A DNA stretch of 64,000 nt from Hofstenia miamia (Eukaryota > Xenacoelomorpha > Acoela): the NCBI GenBank assembly GCA_004352715.1, contig SCFE01000009.1, forward strand, positions 3,023,407 to 3,087,406, written 5' to 3'. The first letter of the stretch is position 1; each line of letters begins with the position of its first letter. The notes under the pieces were generated by a model. That model made no database searches, had not been told where the DNA came from, and worked only from the letters and a program-made list of their open reading frames with translations. Position numbers and translations under genes: made by a program. Of this stretch, positions 48,168-58,030 are shown one piece after another.

Positions 48168-48198
48168 GTTTCAATTTAAAAAAGTTGAACTTCAATTT
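48168..48198. repeat. Inverted partner of the 21-bp repeats
   Basis: TTTCAATTTAAAAAAGTTGAACTTCAATTT here is, over about 30 bp, the reverse complement of the last units of the tandem array at 48242-48346, so the two could form a hairpin. Confidence 0.6.
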
Positions 48199-48241
48199 CA
48201 AAATATTTGCAGAAACTCACTTACAAGTATTTCAACAAAAC

Positions 48242-48346
48242 TTTTTAAATTGAAGTTCAACTATTTTAAATTGAAGTTCAACTATTTTAAATTGCAGTTC
48301 AACTATTTTAAATTGAAGTTCAACTTTTTTAAATTGAAATTCAAAA
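48242..48346. repeat. Five tandem 21-bp units
   Basis: Units at 48242, 48263, 48284, 48305 and 48326 read (A/T)TTTTAAATTGAAGTTCAACT with few changes; the last is the most diverged. Because 21 is a multiple of three, the array gives a repeating seven-residue open frame that is probably meaningless. TTTTAAATTGAA is also part of the terminal repeat of the mariner at 45871-47239. Confidence 0.9.
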
Positions 48347-48349
48347 GGT

Positions 48350-49475
48350 GTAGTGGGTCAATTTTAATAAACTTGGTCTCAATCGAAAGCATATTGTTTA
48401 GGATTTGTTTTCATAAAAAATCTAGTATCATACATACGCTTGATAGTAAGATCTCTTAAATATCATGTTTCAAATTGACTACGGCAGTGGTTGAAGATGT
48501 TTTCCAAAGAAGTCCAGAGAAAATTTCGCATAAGGTATGGAAAGAATGAAGCTGATCAAGAAGTGGCATCAAAAGTTTCTGAGAACTGGATCCTGTGAAG
48601 CAGTTTGACACATCCGAAAACAGACTGTTAACCGAGTTTCTGTCATTAACCATTATTTGGAAACTCCAAGAAATCACTAAGAGGAGCTGCATTTTAGGTA
48701 TATTTGTTTCTTCTGTTCGATTTGCTTTAAAAAATGATAGGATGAAATGTTTCCAAAGACGTGAATTTGCTCGAAAAATTCTTGACAAAATTAAAGAGTC
48801 TTCCAACTTTGCGAATCTCATGTTGTTTGCTGATGAAGCAGTTTTTAAACTCGATGGAGGAGTCAAAGTCCACAATACTTCTCATTGGACTGTGAATAGC
48901 CCTCATTGGTTATTTGAGAAATCACTGAACTCCCGAAAACAATGATTTGGTAAGCTATAGGTGTCATTAGTCTATTCTTTTTCGATGGAAATGTTGATGG
49001 AATTTCTTTGAAGACGATGAGAGGAAAGTTCTTCCCGGAGTTCTGTCGTCTTCCTAACGCACCGGAGCTTTTCGTTATGCAGAATGGAGCACTCCTTCAC
49101 TGTCAAAAGGACGTCAGAACATGGCTGTATGAGAAGTTTCGCGGAAGGTGGATTGGACATTACCTTGTCAAAGGACTCGTCTACAAACAAAACTATGAAC
49201 ATATTGATCAATTCAAAGCCGCCATTTTGTTACAGCGTTTCAACAGGTTTCACATGACATGTTATTTGCAACTATGGAAAACTTTGTGAATCGTCTAAAT
49301 TTAGTTCTTGGATGTAACGGTGGTCACATTGAAATGTAATACATATAGTAAGATTAGTTGTTTTTATCATCAACCCTAAACAATATTCTTTCTATTGAGA
49401 GCAAATTTATTATAATCGGGAAGACTGGAAACGATTTTATTAAATTTTTATATCGGGACAGATAAAAACACCCTG
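48350..49475 (+). mobile_element. Decayed mariner-type transposon with long inverted ends
   Basis: The right tip (reverse complement CAGGGTGTTTTTATCTGTCC, ending at 49475) has the CAGGGTGT start of mariner elements. Further inside, 48365-48406 and the reverse complement of 49371-49417 match closely (AATAAA-TTG-TCTCAAT-GAAAG-ATATTGTTTAGG), so the element has inverted ends well over 100 bp long. The left tip is not recognisable and may have been replaced by the 21-bp repeats. It lies about 450 bp upstream of the nischarin start. Confidence 0.65.
48595..49289 (+). pseudogene. Mariner-type transposase, broken
   Basis: The segments read FQRREFARKILDKI, NLMLFADEAVFKLDGGVK (first catalytic Asp region), NTSHWTVNSPHWLFEKSLNS, a shift, then SLFFFDGNVDGISLKTMRGK and LFVMQNGALLHCQKDVRTWL (second catalytic block, where the usual QxDGA is MQNGA) and FRGRWIG. 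The third catalytic block is missing. Block order fits the same superfamily as the intact element at 46 kb, but identity is low, so it is another family. It cannot be active. Confidence 0.7.
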
Positions 49476-50865
49476 TATTTGCAAAGATATACTGTTTAGA
49501 ATTTCTGCCATAATCTGTAGAAGATGATTTAAATTGCAATTTTAGTGATGAAATATAACAAATAAAATCTAGTGAGAAATGTAGTGAATGATATGTCACA
49601 ACATCCCACCAATGAAGTTATTGTTTGTCTTATTATACAATGGTATAGTTAGGCAAGGGTTATTTTTAACATGCTAGTGATGATGTCGAGGCTAATTTTG
49701 CTCCATTTTACTCAAAAGATTAAGCGTTTCAAATTTCGTCAAACGCATAAACAAAAGCCAATAAACTATGATAAAGTAACTGCATCACCACAATGAAAGA
49801 AAACTGCAGTGCTTACATGGGCCAAATCGATATATTCTATATGATCAGGAGCATTTGTTTTTCTAAAGCAGTCGCAATAAACGATATGGAACATGTTTAT
49901 GAATTTATACACAATAAATTGATGGATATAGAATCGTGATGCTTTTTTTCCATTGATGCATAAAGCTATCCTAGCTTAAAGTCCAACACGTAACCATACT
50001 TACAAAAAATTAACGTATATTTTTCAAAATCATGAAAAGAATTCATTTTGAATATATATATAAAAATTATTGCACTTCTATCAATCTAAACCGACATAAT
50101 AAATAAATGGATAGTTACTAAACAAGCTATTAAACAACACTGATTGTAAAATAAAATCGCTCTAATAAAATTGAACATTTAAATTTAAAAATCTAAATTA
50201 TAAATATCTTATGGTCATGAAATTTAAATAATAAAATAAACAACTTGTGTATTCAATTTTTATTGTAGTATTTTATTTGATATTAATCCACTGTATTATG
50301 AGTTATTTCATTATGAGTTATTATTTACATCCTCAATTTTCCTAAATTTTCAACTGCAATCCCATTACTAAGGAAATGTTACAACTTTTGACCGTCCTTA
50401 TAATTAAATTTATTCAAGAATTGCAATGTGTGTTTTTGGTGGTGCTTCCAAACAGCAAAAAAATAATGCTAATAACTCTTTTTGAAATTTACATTGATGA
50501 AATGTGTAGATCTAGTTTAATCATCAGGTTAAAGGGTTCTAAGTGATTGTTTTGCAGATATAATATAGTAAGACCTAACTGTGTATTTGAAGTGTCCATG
50601 TATGTATGAATGTGTTCATTAAAAACATTCTTTTTCCAGGAAGGAGATTAGTTTGATAAAATATAGAAGATTTTTACTACTAACATATTACAAATCTCAT
50701 TTTTATCATTGAGTATTAACTGTTTGATCAATCCCCACAGTCCTATAAACTGCCATGAAAAAGCCTAAACATTTTTTATAAGGTTTCAACTGAAGTTTTG
50801 AGGGTAATGTTGTGATTAGTTTAGTTAGAATAAATTCTTTAATTGGCATCAATGCTACAAACTGT
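49476..50865. other. Stretch without recognised genes
   Basis: A/T-rich. From about 50.4 kb onward CpG becomes rare, which marks the start of the CpG-poor retroelement region. Confidence 0.4.
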
Positions 50866-51360
50866 TCAGGCAAGTTGATATGCAAGCCTAATATATTGTG
50901 ACAGGTTTAAAAAGTGACATATACCTAGCAATCTCAGTAATGATATATGTCTTTGGAATTTCAGATCAAAAATCAAAACAAAAACAGACCAAAGAACAAT
51001 ACTTTTTAACTGGATAGAATAATGAGTTTGTGAATATCTGGCATAAATATTTTGCAATGGGTAGTCCCATTGGAATTTTGTGGAACCTATATCATAATCC
51101 ATTTGATGCTAGAAATGTAGTTTTATACCTCTGATCTACTGGTAGGTTTATGTGATAAAATGCTGCTGTTAGGTCTAAGGATATCACTACATGATGTGGA
51201 AAAAGGTTCATGGTACTGTAAAACCCTAGCAAAAATCAGAAGGTAGAATGATGGTTTAGAACAATGTTGTGTAATTGGGGAATAATCTATTACTAACTTA
51301 ATCTTAGATATGGTTTTTGGTACAGTAAAGACTCCAAAAGTAAATGGTGCTCATGCCCAA
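50866..51360 (-). pseudogene. Reverse-transcriptase-like segment, broken
   Basis: The minus strand reads KIKLVIDYSPITQHCSKPSF, then after a frame change VISLDLTAAFYHINLPVDQR and LASNGLWYRF, KIPMGLPIAKYLCQIFTNSL. These look like the fingers, palm motif A (SLDLTAAFYHI) and motif B region (PMGLxIA) of a reverse transcriptase. The AAFYHI and IPMG forms are closer to hepadna-like or DIRS-like enzymes than to gypsy (which has SGYWQI and PFGL). Motif C (YxDD) was not found, so the classification is open. At least one frame change and later stops make it a remnant. Confidence 0.5.
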
Positions 51361-51986
51361 TAAGGAAACACATTTGGCATGCATGTGGCATTCTTACTAC
51401 AATCAATTGCTTATAGCATGCAGCATTTGGCAAGCTGTCTCCCATTTGCCACCATCAAGCTGGTTCAACTATATTTGCATCTAACATAGCTGATATATGT
51501 GCTAATAAATGACTAGTAGTTAATTCATCAAATGTATATTGCTTTTTTAACACAAAAGGCTGAAATCTGGTTAATGAAATCATAGGATTCTTCAAAAAAG
51601 CTAAACCATTCTGGTATGTGCAAAACCAAAAAGAGCCAATCCCAATTTAAATTAATTGTAGTGTAGAATCACAGGGTGCTTCTAGCAGCTCAAGTGGTAC
51701 AAAGGTTGCAGAAGATTACCATCACTGAGAGCAACCCACTTTCTAACAAAACAATAGAAGATTGGTAGTTTGCCAATTTCATTGTAGAAAAAAAAGTAAT
51801 TCCAGGATGGTTAAAGTAGTGACCAATTCACATGGCATCATGCTGAAGCCAAGCCTTTAGAATCCATCCTTACAAATCCAAGGTGCTAATTGTGTGTCTC
51901 AAGTTGAAATTTCTAGCTCAATACAAATATTTTATCTCCAGGTTTATCTACTCAGCTCATGTAATAAGATATCAATAAACATGTAG

Positions 51987-52181
51987 TTACCATGTATTCA
52001 TGTTTGCCAACAGCATAGTATATTTAAGGTGTGTTCTAATTTGTGCATGTTCAATCAATAGATAGTAGTTCTTATATTTCCTATCCCTATACATAGCCCT
52101 AAAGTGACCACAATATAGTCTCCCATCTGTCAAGAGGCAAGTTATCACCTCAGGCACAGCAGAGTTCTCTGACATTATCAC
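51987..52181 (-). CDS. Small ORF with weak Lsm-like pattern
   Basis: An ATG frame of 64 codons reads VITCLLTDGRLYCGHFRAMY. The V-x-L-x-DGR-x-x-x-G order is reminiscent of the Sm1 motif of Lsm proteins (including the NAA38 type). The usual second Sm motif is not evident. It may equally be part of the retroelement whose reverse-transcriptase-like segment lies downstream on the same strand. Treat as an unexplained open frame. Confidence 0.2.
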   Translation of the reverse strand: MIMSENSAVPEVITCLLTDGRLYCGHFRAMYRDRKYKNYYLLIEHAQIRTHLKYTMLLANMNTW

Positions 52182-52779
52182 CAGATCTTACAGTTTTGTT
52201 ATTACAAAATCCATACCAGAGCCAAAATGGTTAGTAAGATAATTATAATAGAAAAGGCAAACAGTATCCAGTGAGAACAAAATTTATTTGATGTTTGCTT
52301 ACAATAGTATGCCCTATTTAAACAAAAGTAGGTAAATACTTACCATTCTTTACAAAGTTAGTTTCCCTCACAGATTAACTGAGCAATTACACATAATACA
52401 AAAGCTCTGAGGGGACAATCAATAACTTTGAAACTTAGGTTCAAAGTAATCAAAAATTAACTAAATTATCAATTCATTTAGAAAAATAGACCTAAAAATT
52501 AAAGTGAAAACAAAAAGAGGCCCTGAGTGACTCTACATGCCCCCCATTGCATGGTTAAGGCTGTGGTAGCAGTTGGATGGTAGGACTGCACAACAACTTT
52601 TGGGCTTCTTCAATCATCTCTTTTGCCAGGACTTCATCCCAGGATGAAACTTCTACATAGTGGGGCTGCCTGGTGACTTGCATTATTGCTTCCCATTGAG
52701 TGACTGTTTTGCTGCATAATCAAAAGTATTTGAGCTCTGGTAGCCTTGAACTAATAGGATAGTTTCTTCACAACACATT

Positions 52780-53098
52780 TCACCTCTGAGTGAAGGTATC
52801 ATAGAAATGCTTATAAAGATGAAGGCCCTTGAGGGCAATGAGGAGCATCATCAAGGCATTGATATCCAAGGTGTGTGCATCTTCTGAGCTAATTTTTGTA
52901 TCAGGATAAAAATTAAGGAAAACATCCCTGAGAGATCCCATATGAGTAGCATGGTCAACAAAAAGTGAGCAATACTCATTTACTTGTTGCAGTGTCATTT
53001 CTTTGGGGTCTGTTATGCTGGCACACAGTATGGTAATGATCTCAATACATTTGGTTACATTGTAATAGTGGGTTATGGTTTCAGCTTTGTTTGAGGCA
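52780..53098 (-). CDS. Retroelement I, unknown ORF, paralogue of 63041-63454
   Basis: Up to 106 codons are open from just after the stop of the upstream ORF; an ATG lies at 52998. The frame includes THYYNVTKCIEIIT, then GSLRDVFLNFYPDTKIS and MMLLIALKGLHLYKHFYDTF. The ORF at 63041-63454 has YRFYDVMERVVMM, RSLRKMFTFFYPNTTV and TLMIAIKGIHLYKKFYEIF at the same spacing, so the two are diverged copies of one protein. It is mostly helical without membrane segments and belongs to no family that I know. It is the last coding block before the presumed 3' end of element I. Confidence 0.5.
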
Positions 53099-53587
53099 CT
53101 ATTGCATGAGGCCTAGAATATCATTGTTGCTGTTGGGCTCAACAATTCTCTCAACTATCATTGGCTTCTCCACAAATTCTTCTGGGTGGTGCTCAATCAT
53201 TAAGATCCATTTGTTATCTGTAAGAGACCAGGCAGGTGTGAGCTTAGGTGAGACTGGGACCCCTGACAACTTTTCTAGGTTAACAGCTTTGATGAGGGCT
53301 TTGGTTGCCTGTGATACCTTGATTGCTGTAGAGGACAGGAGTTTTTCCTCATGGTAATATTGTTTGGGCATTTTCATCATCTGCTCTAAAACAGTGATTT
53401 GGATGACTTTGCCATCCTTGGTAGCTTGTTGCTGGGTTTGTGTAAGCTTACTGTACCCACACTCTTGATAGTTTAGCAGTTCCAGGTTGAATAAGATTTC
53501 AGTGTTGTTCAAGATGTCATAGTGACCAACCAATTCAATGAACTGTTGGGTGGAGCCATATTTACAGTGCATGAGTTGCTTGTACAC
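53099..53587 (-). CDS. Retroelement I, unknown ORF (162 codons)
   Basis: This open frame encodes a helical, glutamine-rich protein with QTQQQATKDGK, MKMPKQYYHEEKLLSSTAIK and WILMIEHHPEEFVEKP. No ATG supports the 5' end, so it is probably the continuation, after a frame change, of the protein encoded at 53627-54580. It has no known domain. Conservation of its neighbour in element II suggests a real element protein. Confidence 0.4.
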   Translation of the reverse strand: MYKQLMHCKYGSTQQFIELVGHYDILNNTEILFNLELLNYQECGYSKLTQTQQQATKDGKVIQITVLEQMMKMPKQYYHEEKLLSSTAIKVSQATKALIKAVNLEKLSGVPVSPKLTPAWSLTDNKWILMIEHHPEEFVEKPMIVERIVEPNSNNDILGLMQ

Positions 53588-53626
53588 AGAGGTGTGAACT
53601 TGGAGTTTAGAGAAGGAAACTTGGTC

Positions 53627-54580
53627 TCAGTGGTTGCTCCCCACATGTACTTTTTGAGGGTCTCTGAAAAGATATTTAAGTTGGAAAACGCAACTCCTAA
53701 TCATTTGACGATCATCTGTGGGGGGGAGGCAACCAAGGGGGTCTACTGGATCTGATAAGATGAGTGCAAATTTTTCCATGGCTTTCTTATTCTTGCCAGG
53801 TGAGGCAGGCAACAAGTAAGAGTGGAGCAACCAATTCTTAACCTTCCAGGCTGCAGGACCAACAGTGAGTTCATGAGAGCACTGTTTAGTGAGTTTTTCT
53901 CTGGTGGCTTTATCCAAAGGCAGCTGAAGATGAGGATCAACAGTAAAAAACATGGTGAGAACCCACATGGCTCCATGGGACTGGATTAATGGAGCAAATT
54001 TTTCTGAGAACATCTTTTTCAAGAAGTTCTGACAATCTTGAGTGTCATGAGACAGATGTAACTCTGCAAGTGTCCTCTCCACTGATCTATGATACTGGGA
54101 CATTGGGCTCTGAATGTTAATAGTAGGCCATTTTGTCTCTGGGCTGTGATCAGCTTTCAGATTTGTCCATACCTCATCAATTTCTTGTAGAGTAGCAGCA
54201 CTTTGTGAAAACGTGAAACTGATATGAAGATCAGAAATGTCTGAGCAGAGGCCAGGCGAGCTAATGTTGATTGACTTGAGCAATTGAGCCTGGATGCAAG
54301 TATTGATTATCAGACAAATATCTACTGTGAAACAGTGTGTCGGAATTTTCTTGCACAAAAGGAGGTCAGTGTAAATGATCTTAGTAGCTGAGATTATATG
54401 GGTGTTATACATACTCATAGGCTGGTAATAGCTGTTGTACAGAATGGTGAAGTTCTCCATGTGAAAGTGTAAGCTTTCAACTTCATCTGGGATAGTATCC
54501 TGGTATTCTTCTTTTAAAAACATAATGAGGTGTATCTTCTCCACTTTGGTGAGTTGATAGGCTATTTCAATCTTTTCCAT
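53627..54580 (-). CDS. Retroelement I, unknown 317-residue protein
   Basis: An ATG at 54580 opens the longest frame of the retroelement region, beginning MEKIEIAYQLTKVEKIHLIM. It is mainly helical and slightly acidic, with several Cys/His residues but no zinc-knuckle, protease or polymerase motifs, no signal peptide and no membrane segment. Blocks such as SHGAMWVLTMFFTVDPHLQL and PAAWKVKNWLLHSYLLP look like folded globular protein. It lies between integrase and the presumed 3' end, where env sits in errantiviruses, but it does not look like an envelope protein; a displaced capsid-like protein is another option. Codons are nearly free of CpG. Confidence 0.5.
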   Translation of the reverse strand: MEKIEIAYQLTKVEKIHLIMFLKEEYQDTIPDEVESLHFHMENFTILYNSYYQPMSMYNTHIISATKIIYTDLLLCKKIPTHCFTVDICLIINTCIQAQLLKSINISSPGLCSDISDLHISFTFSQSAATLQEIDEVWTNLKADHSPETKWPTINIQSPMSQYHRSVERTLAELHLSHDTQDCQNFLKKMFSEKFAPLIQSHGAMWVLTMFFTVDPHLQLPLDKATREKLTKQCSHELTVGPAAWKVKNWLLHSYLLPASPGKNKKAMEKFALILSDPVDPLGCLPPTDDRQMIRSCVFQLKYLFRDPQKVHVGSNH

Positions 54581-54886
54581 AATTCAGGGGTGGTTTACCT
54601 CATTAACATGAAAAAAGTAGACGACAAGTAGGTTGTTGAAATCAATATTAACACATTCAAACTTCTTTATCTTCTCATTACTATTTAGAAACTGGCAAAG
54701 GTGTGACAGGTTGAAGTCCTAATTGAACATAGTGTGCACAGTACTTCTCCAATAGGGCCGCACCATGCAGGCCAACATCTTAGAATTGTAGCAGTTAATT
54801 GCATTGATCAGATGTCTACACTTGGTGTCTATGACAAAATGAATCAAGTAGACTGAACAAGTTAGATCCTTAGTGTTAAATGTCCA

Positions 54887-55297
54887 TCACAACCTATTCT
54901 TTGTTTCTTCTGAAATGTTATCTCTGACTAAACAGATGGCTTTCAGAGTGGCAATGAAATACAGGTGTAAGATCTCATCTCCAACCTTAGACGTTTTGGC
55001 CTTACATTCCTCAGCTTTGTGGGACCTAATACTAGCTGAGTTGTGGGAGGAAGGACCAGGACTAGAAGGGGATTTCAAGTCAACATGGGGCGAGGTTATA
55101 TTTGACAAGTGGGCAAAAGGCACTCTATGCTCCTCAGATTCACGCACAGAGAGTTGTCTCCATGCATAGTCATCTGAGGTCTGCTCCTGCTCAGAGAGTT
55201 GTCTCTGAGCATAGTAATGAGAAGTCTGCTCTTGAGCAGAGAGTTGCCTCCCCTCATAGTTGTGGCTGCTACAGGTGTCTCTGCCAGGCATTCTCAT
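54887..55297 (-). CDS. Retroelement I, unknown protein with 15-residue repeats
   Basis: An ATG at 55297 opens 136 codons. Residues 16-60 are three tandem 15-residue units (RQLSAQEQTSHYYAQ, RQLSEQEQTSDDYAW, RQLSVRESEEHRVPF). A Ser/Pro-rich linker (SPSSPGPSSHNSAS) and a helical C-terminus follow. The composition suggests a disordered linker, as found in Gag or in the region between Gag and Pol. It lies directly downstream of the integrase remnant. Confidence 0.4.
   Translation of the reverse strand: MRMPGRDTCSSHNYEGRQLSAQEQTSHYYAQRQLSEQEQTSDDYAWRQLSVRESEEHRVPFAHLSNITSPHVDLKSPSSPGPSSHNSASIRSHKAEECKAKTSKVGDEILHLYFIATLKAICLVRDNISEETKNRL
55142..55276. repeat. Three tandem 45-bp units
   Basis: GAGAGTTG(T/C)CTC recurs at 55150, 55195 and 55240 with 45-bp spacing. 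The units encode the 15-residue repeats of the minus-strand ORF. Confidence 0.85.
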
Positions 55298-55679
55298 TTG
55301 CAGGAGGTGCCTTCATCTGATAGTCTCAGCATCATTGATCACTTGACAAGGAAAATAAGCAAATACAGTATCTCCAATTTTATGGGGCTCACTGTACAGC
55401 TTTTTATCAAAATTTCTTTTCTAGCAGATAACAGACTGATTGGTATTCCATCAGATAGAGAGATGTACTTCCTGGAATTCTTTCAGCATCTGATTCACAA
55501 AATTTTCCAAAGTGGGCTTGTTGTAGTTTGGGAACATGATCAACAAAGGAGTGCTGGCTTTACAGCCAAACATGGATTTGAAAGGACTTACTTTGGTGGT
55601 GGAGTGTACAGTGGTATTGCAAAAGAACTCGACTGCTTCTATGACTTGTCTCCAGTTCTGACCAGTGGTGTGGGCTAGA

Positions 55680-56184
55680 GCAACTCAGATTAATTTAATG
55701 ATGGTGCAGTTAAATCACTCAATGACACCATTCAACTGCAGATGGTAAGCAGTTTTAAAGTCATGTATGATTTCAAGTTCCTTTGTGAGAGTAGATATTA
55801 AGGAGTTCTCAAACTGAGGACTGTGGTTGGAGACCAAACACTCCATCAGCCTGAGCTTCAAAATCCAATCTTTCACAATTCTTTTGCTGATCACTTTGGT
55901 GGTGGTGTTATCAAGAGGAATGAGACATGCATACTTGGTAAAATGGTCTATCAAGACCACAGATATTGAAATCCTTGCTCATCCCTTGATAGTTTTTCAA
56001 TGTCCATATGGACCACTTTGTTTGTTCTTTCAGTGACAACTCTGTATGTTGCTTCACTGACAAAACTATGGAGCTTGACTCTCTGCTCTGAAAAGTGTCT
56101 GGCTCCTTGAAGCAGGCATGCTTCACACTTATTGATTACATCTTGTACTGTGGCAATGTAACAAGTGTTAAATGTTCTTTCCAT
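55680..56184 (-). pseudogene. Gypsy/chromovirus-type integrase, truncated and mutated
   Basis: The minus strand encodes VQDVINKCEACLLQG (the CC half of the HHCC zinc-binding domain), then VLIDHFTKYACLIPL (first catalytic Asp), LMECLVSNHSPQFENSL and YHLQLNGVIE (catalytic Glu). In active integrases the second block is SDxGxxF; here the Asp is Asn and the Gly is Ser, so the active site is lost. The HH half of the zinc-binding domain is missing because a plus-strand LTR begins at 56194, 10 bp away. Frame changes near 55955 and 56030 separate the blocks. Reverse transcriptase and RNase H of this copy are not found beyond the LTR. Confidence 0.8.
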
Positions 56185-56193
56185 CTAGATAAT

Positions 56194-57344
56194 TGTAGCA
56201 TAATCCAAAGAAATTGCTGCTAATGAAGAAAGAAGAACAAATGATTAGTCAAAACTAAGATCAAATGATTATTTAGAAAAACAATTTAAGTTTAAGTATC
56301 AGAAATTATCTTTGTAAAAATGCAACCAAGTAATAATATAGCAAATTAGTACTTGTCATCAAATTTGACAAACTGAAGGGGGCTATTTTGCTTCCACTAT
56401 TTTCAGCCATTTTGGCAGATGAATTAAATTTGAATTTTGAATGACAGGTACTTTTTCAAGTTAACTATAAATAGAGTGTAAATCAAATTGGAAATTGTTG
56501 AAGTAAATTCTTTGAAAATCTTATTCTTAGATTTTATATAGGTTTGATTATTTAATACAGAATGTCAAGCTAAGTGGTAAATGCAGTAGTAGTGGTTTGG
56601 AAACACATCAGGAGCAACTTGAGGGTCTTTGATCCAAACCATGAACCTGCATTTACATTAGGTGTATGAATAGGAGTTTTTCTCCTTTTAGCTGGCTATT
56701 GTTTCAATCATTCACATGTAATAAATAATCAACATTGGTAAGAAAGGGCTGGATAGCCCAACATAGGTTAAAAATATTTTATGTAATAGACTTAGGTGAC
56801 CTGTAATAGACCAATAAAGCAACCAAGCATATATTCTGTTATTTATATGTAAAGTAGGAAGTTGCAAGTTATTAAGTAACTTAATTAATTTAACTTAATT
56901 AAAACCAATAGTTTTTGGTAATGGCTAAAGTGATAATTATTAAGCAGCTAGTGACATTGCAAGGTTGTGAAGTGAATTAAGTACATGATACAAATTGAGT
57001 TTAAGTCAGTTATGATTTACATTGAGAACTACACTGAGCTAGGATAGGGAACCCATAAGAACTCTGTTGAGCTGAGGTTTGAAGCCACCTAGATTGGCTG
57101 TGGAAACACAAATGAAAAGATGCAGAGATCAGAGTTGGCCAGAGGCCATAGGAACATCATCTACGGAGCAGAGCTATGATGGCAGAGTACCTAAATAGTA
57201 TTCAGTTATTTTGGTTATAAGAAAGATAGCAGAAATATATACATGAAATAGCTAACATGAGTACATCCCTAACCACAGTTGAAATGAGGCAATAGTTTAA
57301 AAGAACCATTTAGCACACCTTGACAATTGGTAGCAGATGCTACA
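56194..57344 (+). mobile_element. LTR copy B, about 1,151 bp
   Basis: Begins TGTAGCATAATCCAAAG and ends GGTAGCAGATGCTACA, with TG...CA ends and the 7-bp inverted tips TGTAGCA/TGCTACA. It is the same family as the solo LTR at 4458-5583 (opposite strand). It is followed with no spacer by TGGCAACTGTGGCAG, a plausible primer-binding site, so this is a 5' LTR. It is inserted beside, and truncates, the minus-strand integrase. Confidence 0.85.
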
Positions 57345-57359
57345 TGGCAACTGTGGCAG
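57345..57359 (+). promoter_or_regulatory. Candidate primer-binding site
   Basis: TGGCAACTGTGGCAG starts directly after the CA end of LTR B. A TGG start fits the CCA end of a tRNA; which tRNA cannot be decided here. Confidence 0.5.
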
Positions 57360-57574
57360 ATAAAGAACAACAAAAGAAGAACAATCAGTTCAACACCCTA
57401 ACTTGGAACTTAAAGTCAAGAGAGAATCAGAGCAACTGAATAGCAGAAAACATGCAAGGAAGCAGAGGTAACATACAGCCAGTGATGAGTCAACAAATAC
57501 AATTATACCTAATGTAGAGCAGGGGAAAGATAACAAGTCACACCAAGCTACCAGCCACTACTACTTGTAATCAC

Positions 57575-58027
57575 ATGAGGAAAAAAGGTAGTGCCAAAAC
57601 AGGCACAAACAAAACAACCCCCACCCCAAGGAGAGCATATTCAGTGACAGACACAGCATCCCAAATAGAATTGGAAACCCTACAAATGTCACCAGAAACA
57701 GGATCTAATGAAGTCCTAAATATCCTATGCCAAACAAATGAAACTGAAATGTTATCAAGAACTGTGATACAACAATTAATAGAAAGAATGTCAACACTAG
57801 AGCAAGAGAATGAGAATGCACTAAGTGAATTGAGAATCAAAATGGACAATCATTTGGATAACCAAAGCAACAATTTCCAGAGAGAGATTAAGGCATTAAC
57901 AAATCAGCTGGCACAGTCAAACAAAGCTTTTCAAGAACAGAACCAGAAATGGGAGAAGATATGCCAGCAGTTGCAAGATGTGAATAGGCAATTAATCCTT
58001 GATAATGATGTAGCATCATCCAAATAA
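57575..58027 (+). CDS. Gag-like N-terminal protein, truncated by an LTR
   Basis: An ATG at 57575 opens a 150-codon frame about 230 bp downstream of the LTR and primer site. It has a basic N-terminus (MRKKGSAKTGTNKTTPTPRR), a polar linker, then a long coiled-coil-like region (IERMSTLEQENENALSELRI ... WEKICQQLQDVNRQL). This fits the N-terminal part of a gypsy-type Gag. The final residues DVASSK are encoded by a partial copy of the LTR start (58009-58024), so the true Gag continued beyond and has been cut off. No zinc knuckle remains. Confidence 0.5.
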   Translation: MRKKGSAKTGTNKTTPTPRRAYSVTDTASQIELETLQMSPETGSNEVLNILCQTNETEMLSRTVIQQLIERMSTLEQENENALSELRIKMDNHLDNQSNNFQREIKALTNQLAQSNKAFQEQNQKWEKICQQLQDVNRQLILDNDVASSK

Positions 58028-58030
58028 TCA

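Noticed and set aside
48250-48459. 69-codon frame with repeating FNYFKLK units
   Set aside because: It is a by-product of a 21-bp tandem repeat whose length is a multiple of three.
52538-52560. Purine-rich tract (minus strand GCAATGGGGGGCA before TGTAGAG) as the 3' end of element I
   Set aside because: It looks like the polypurine tract and LTR start of element II, but the sequence beyond it does not match the LTR family and no second LTR end was found. Left as a possibility only.
55199-55678. 159-codon plus-strand frame
   Set aside because: It overlaps the minus-strand repeat protein and has no domain; the minus strand carries the integrase and related blocks.
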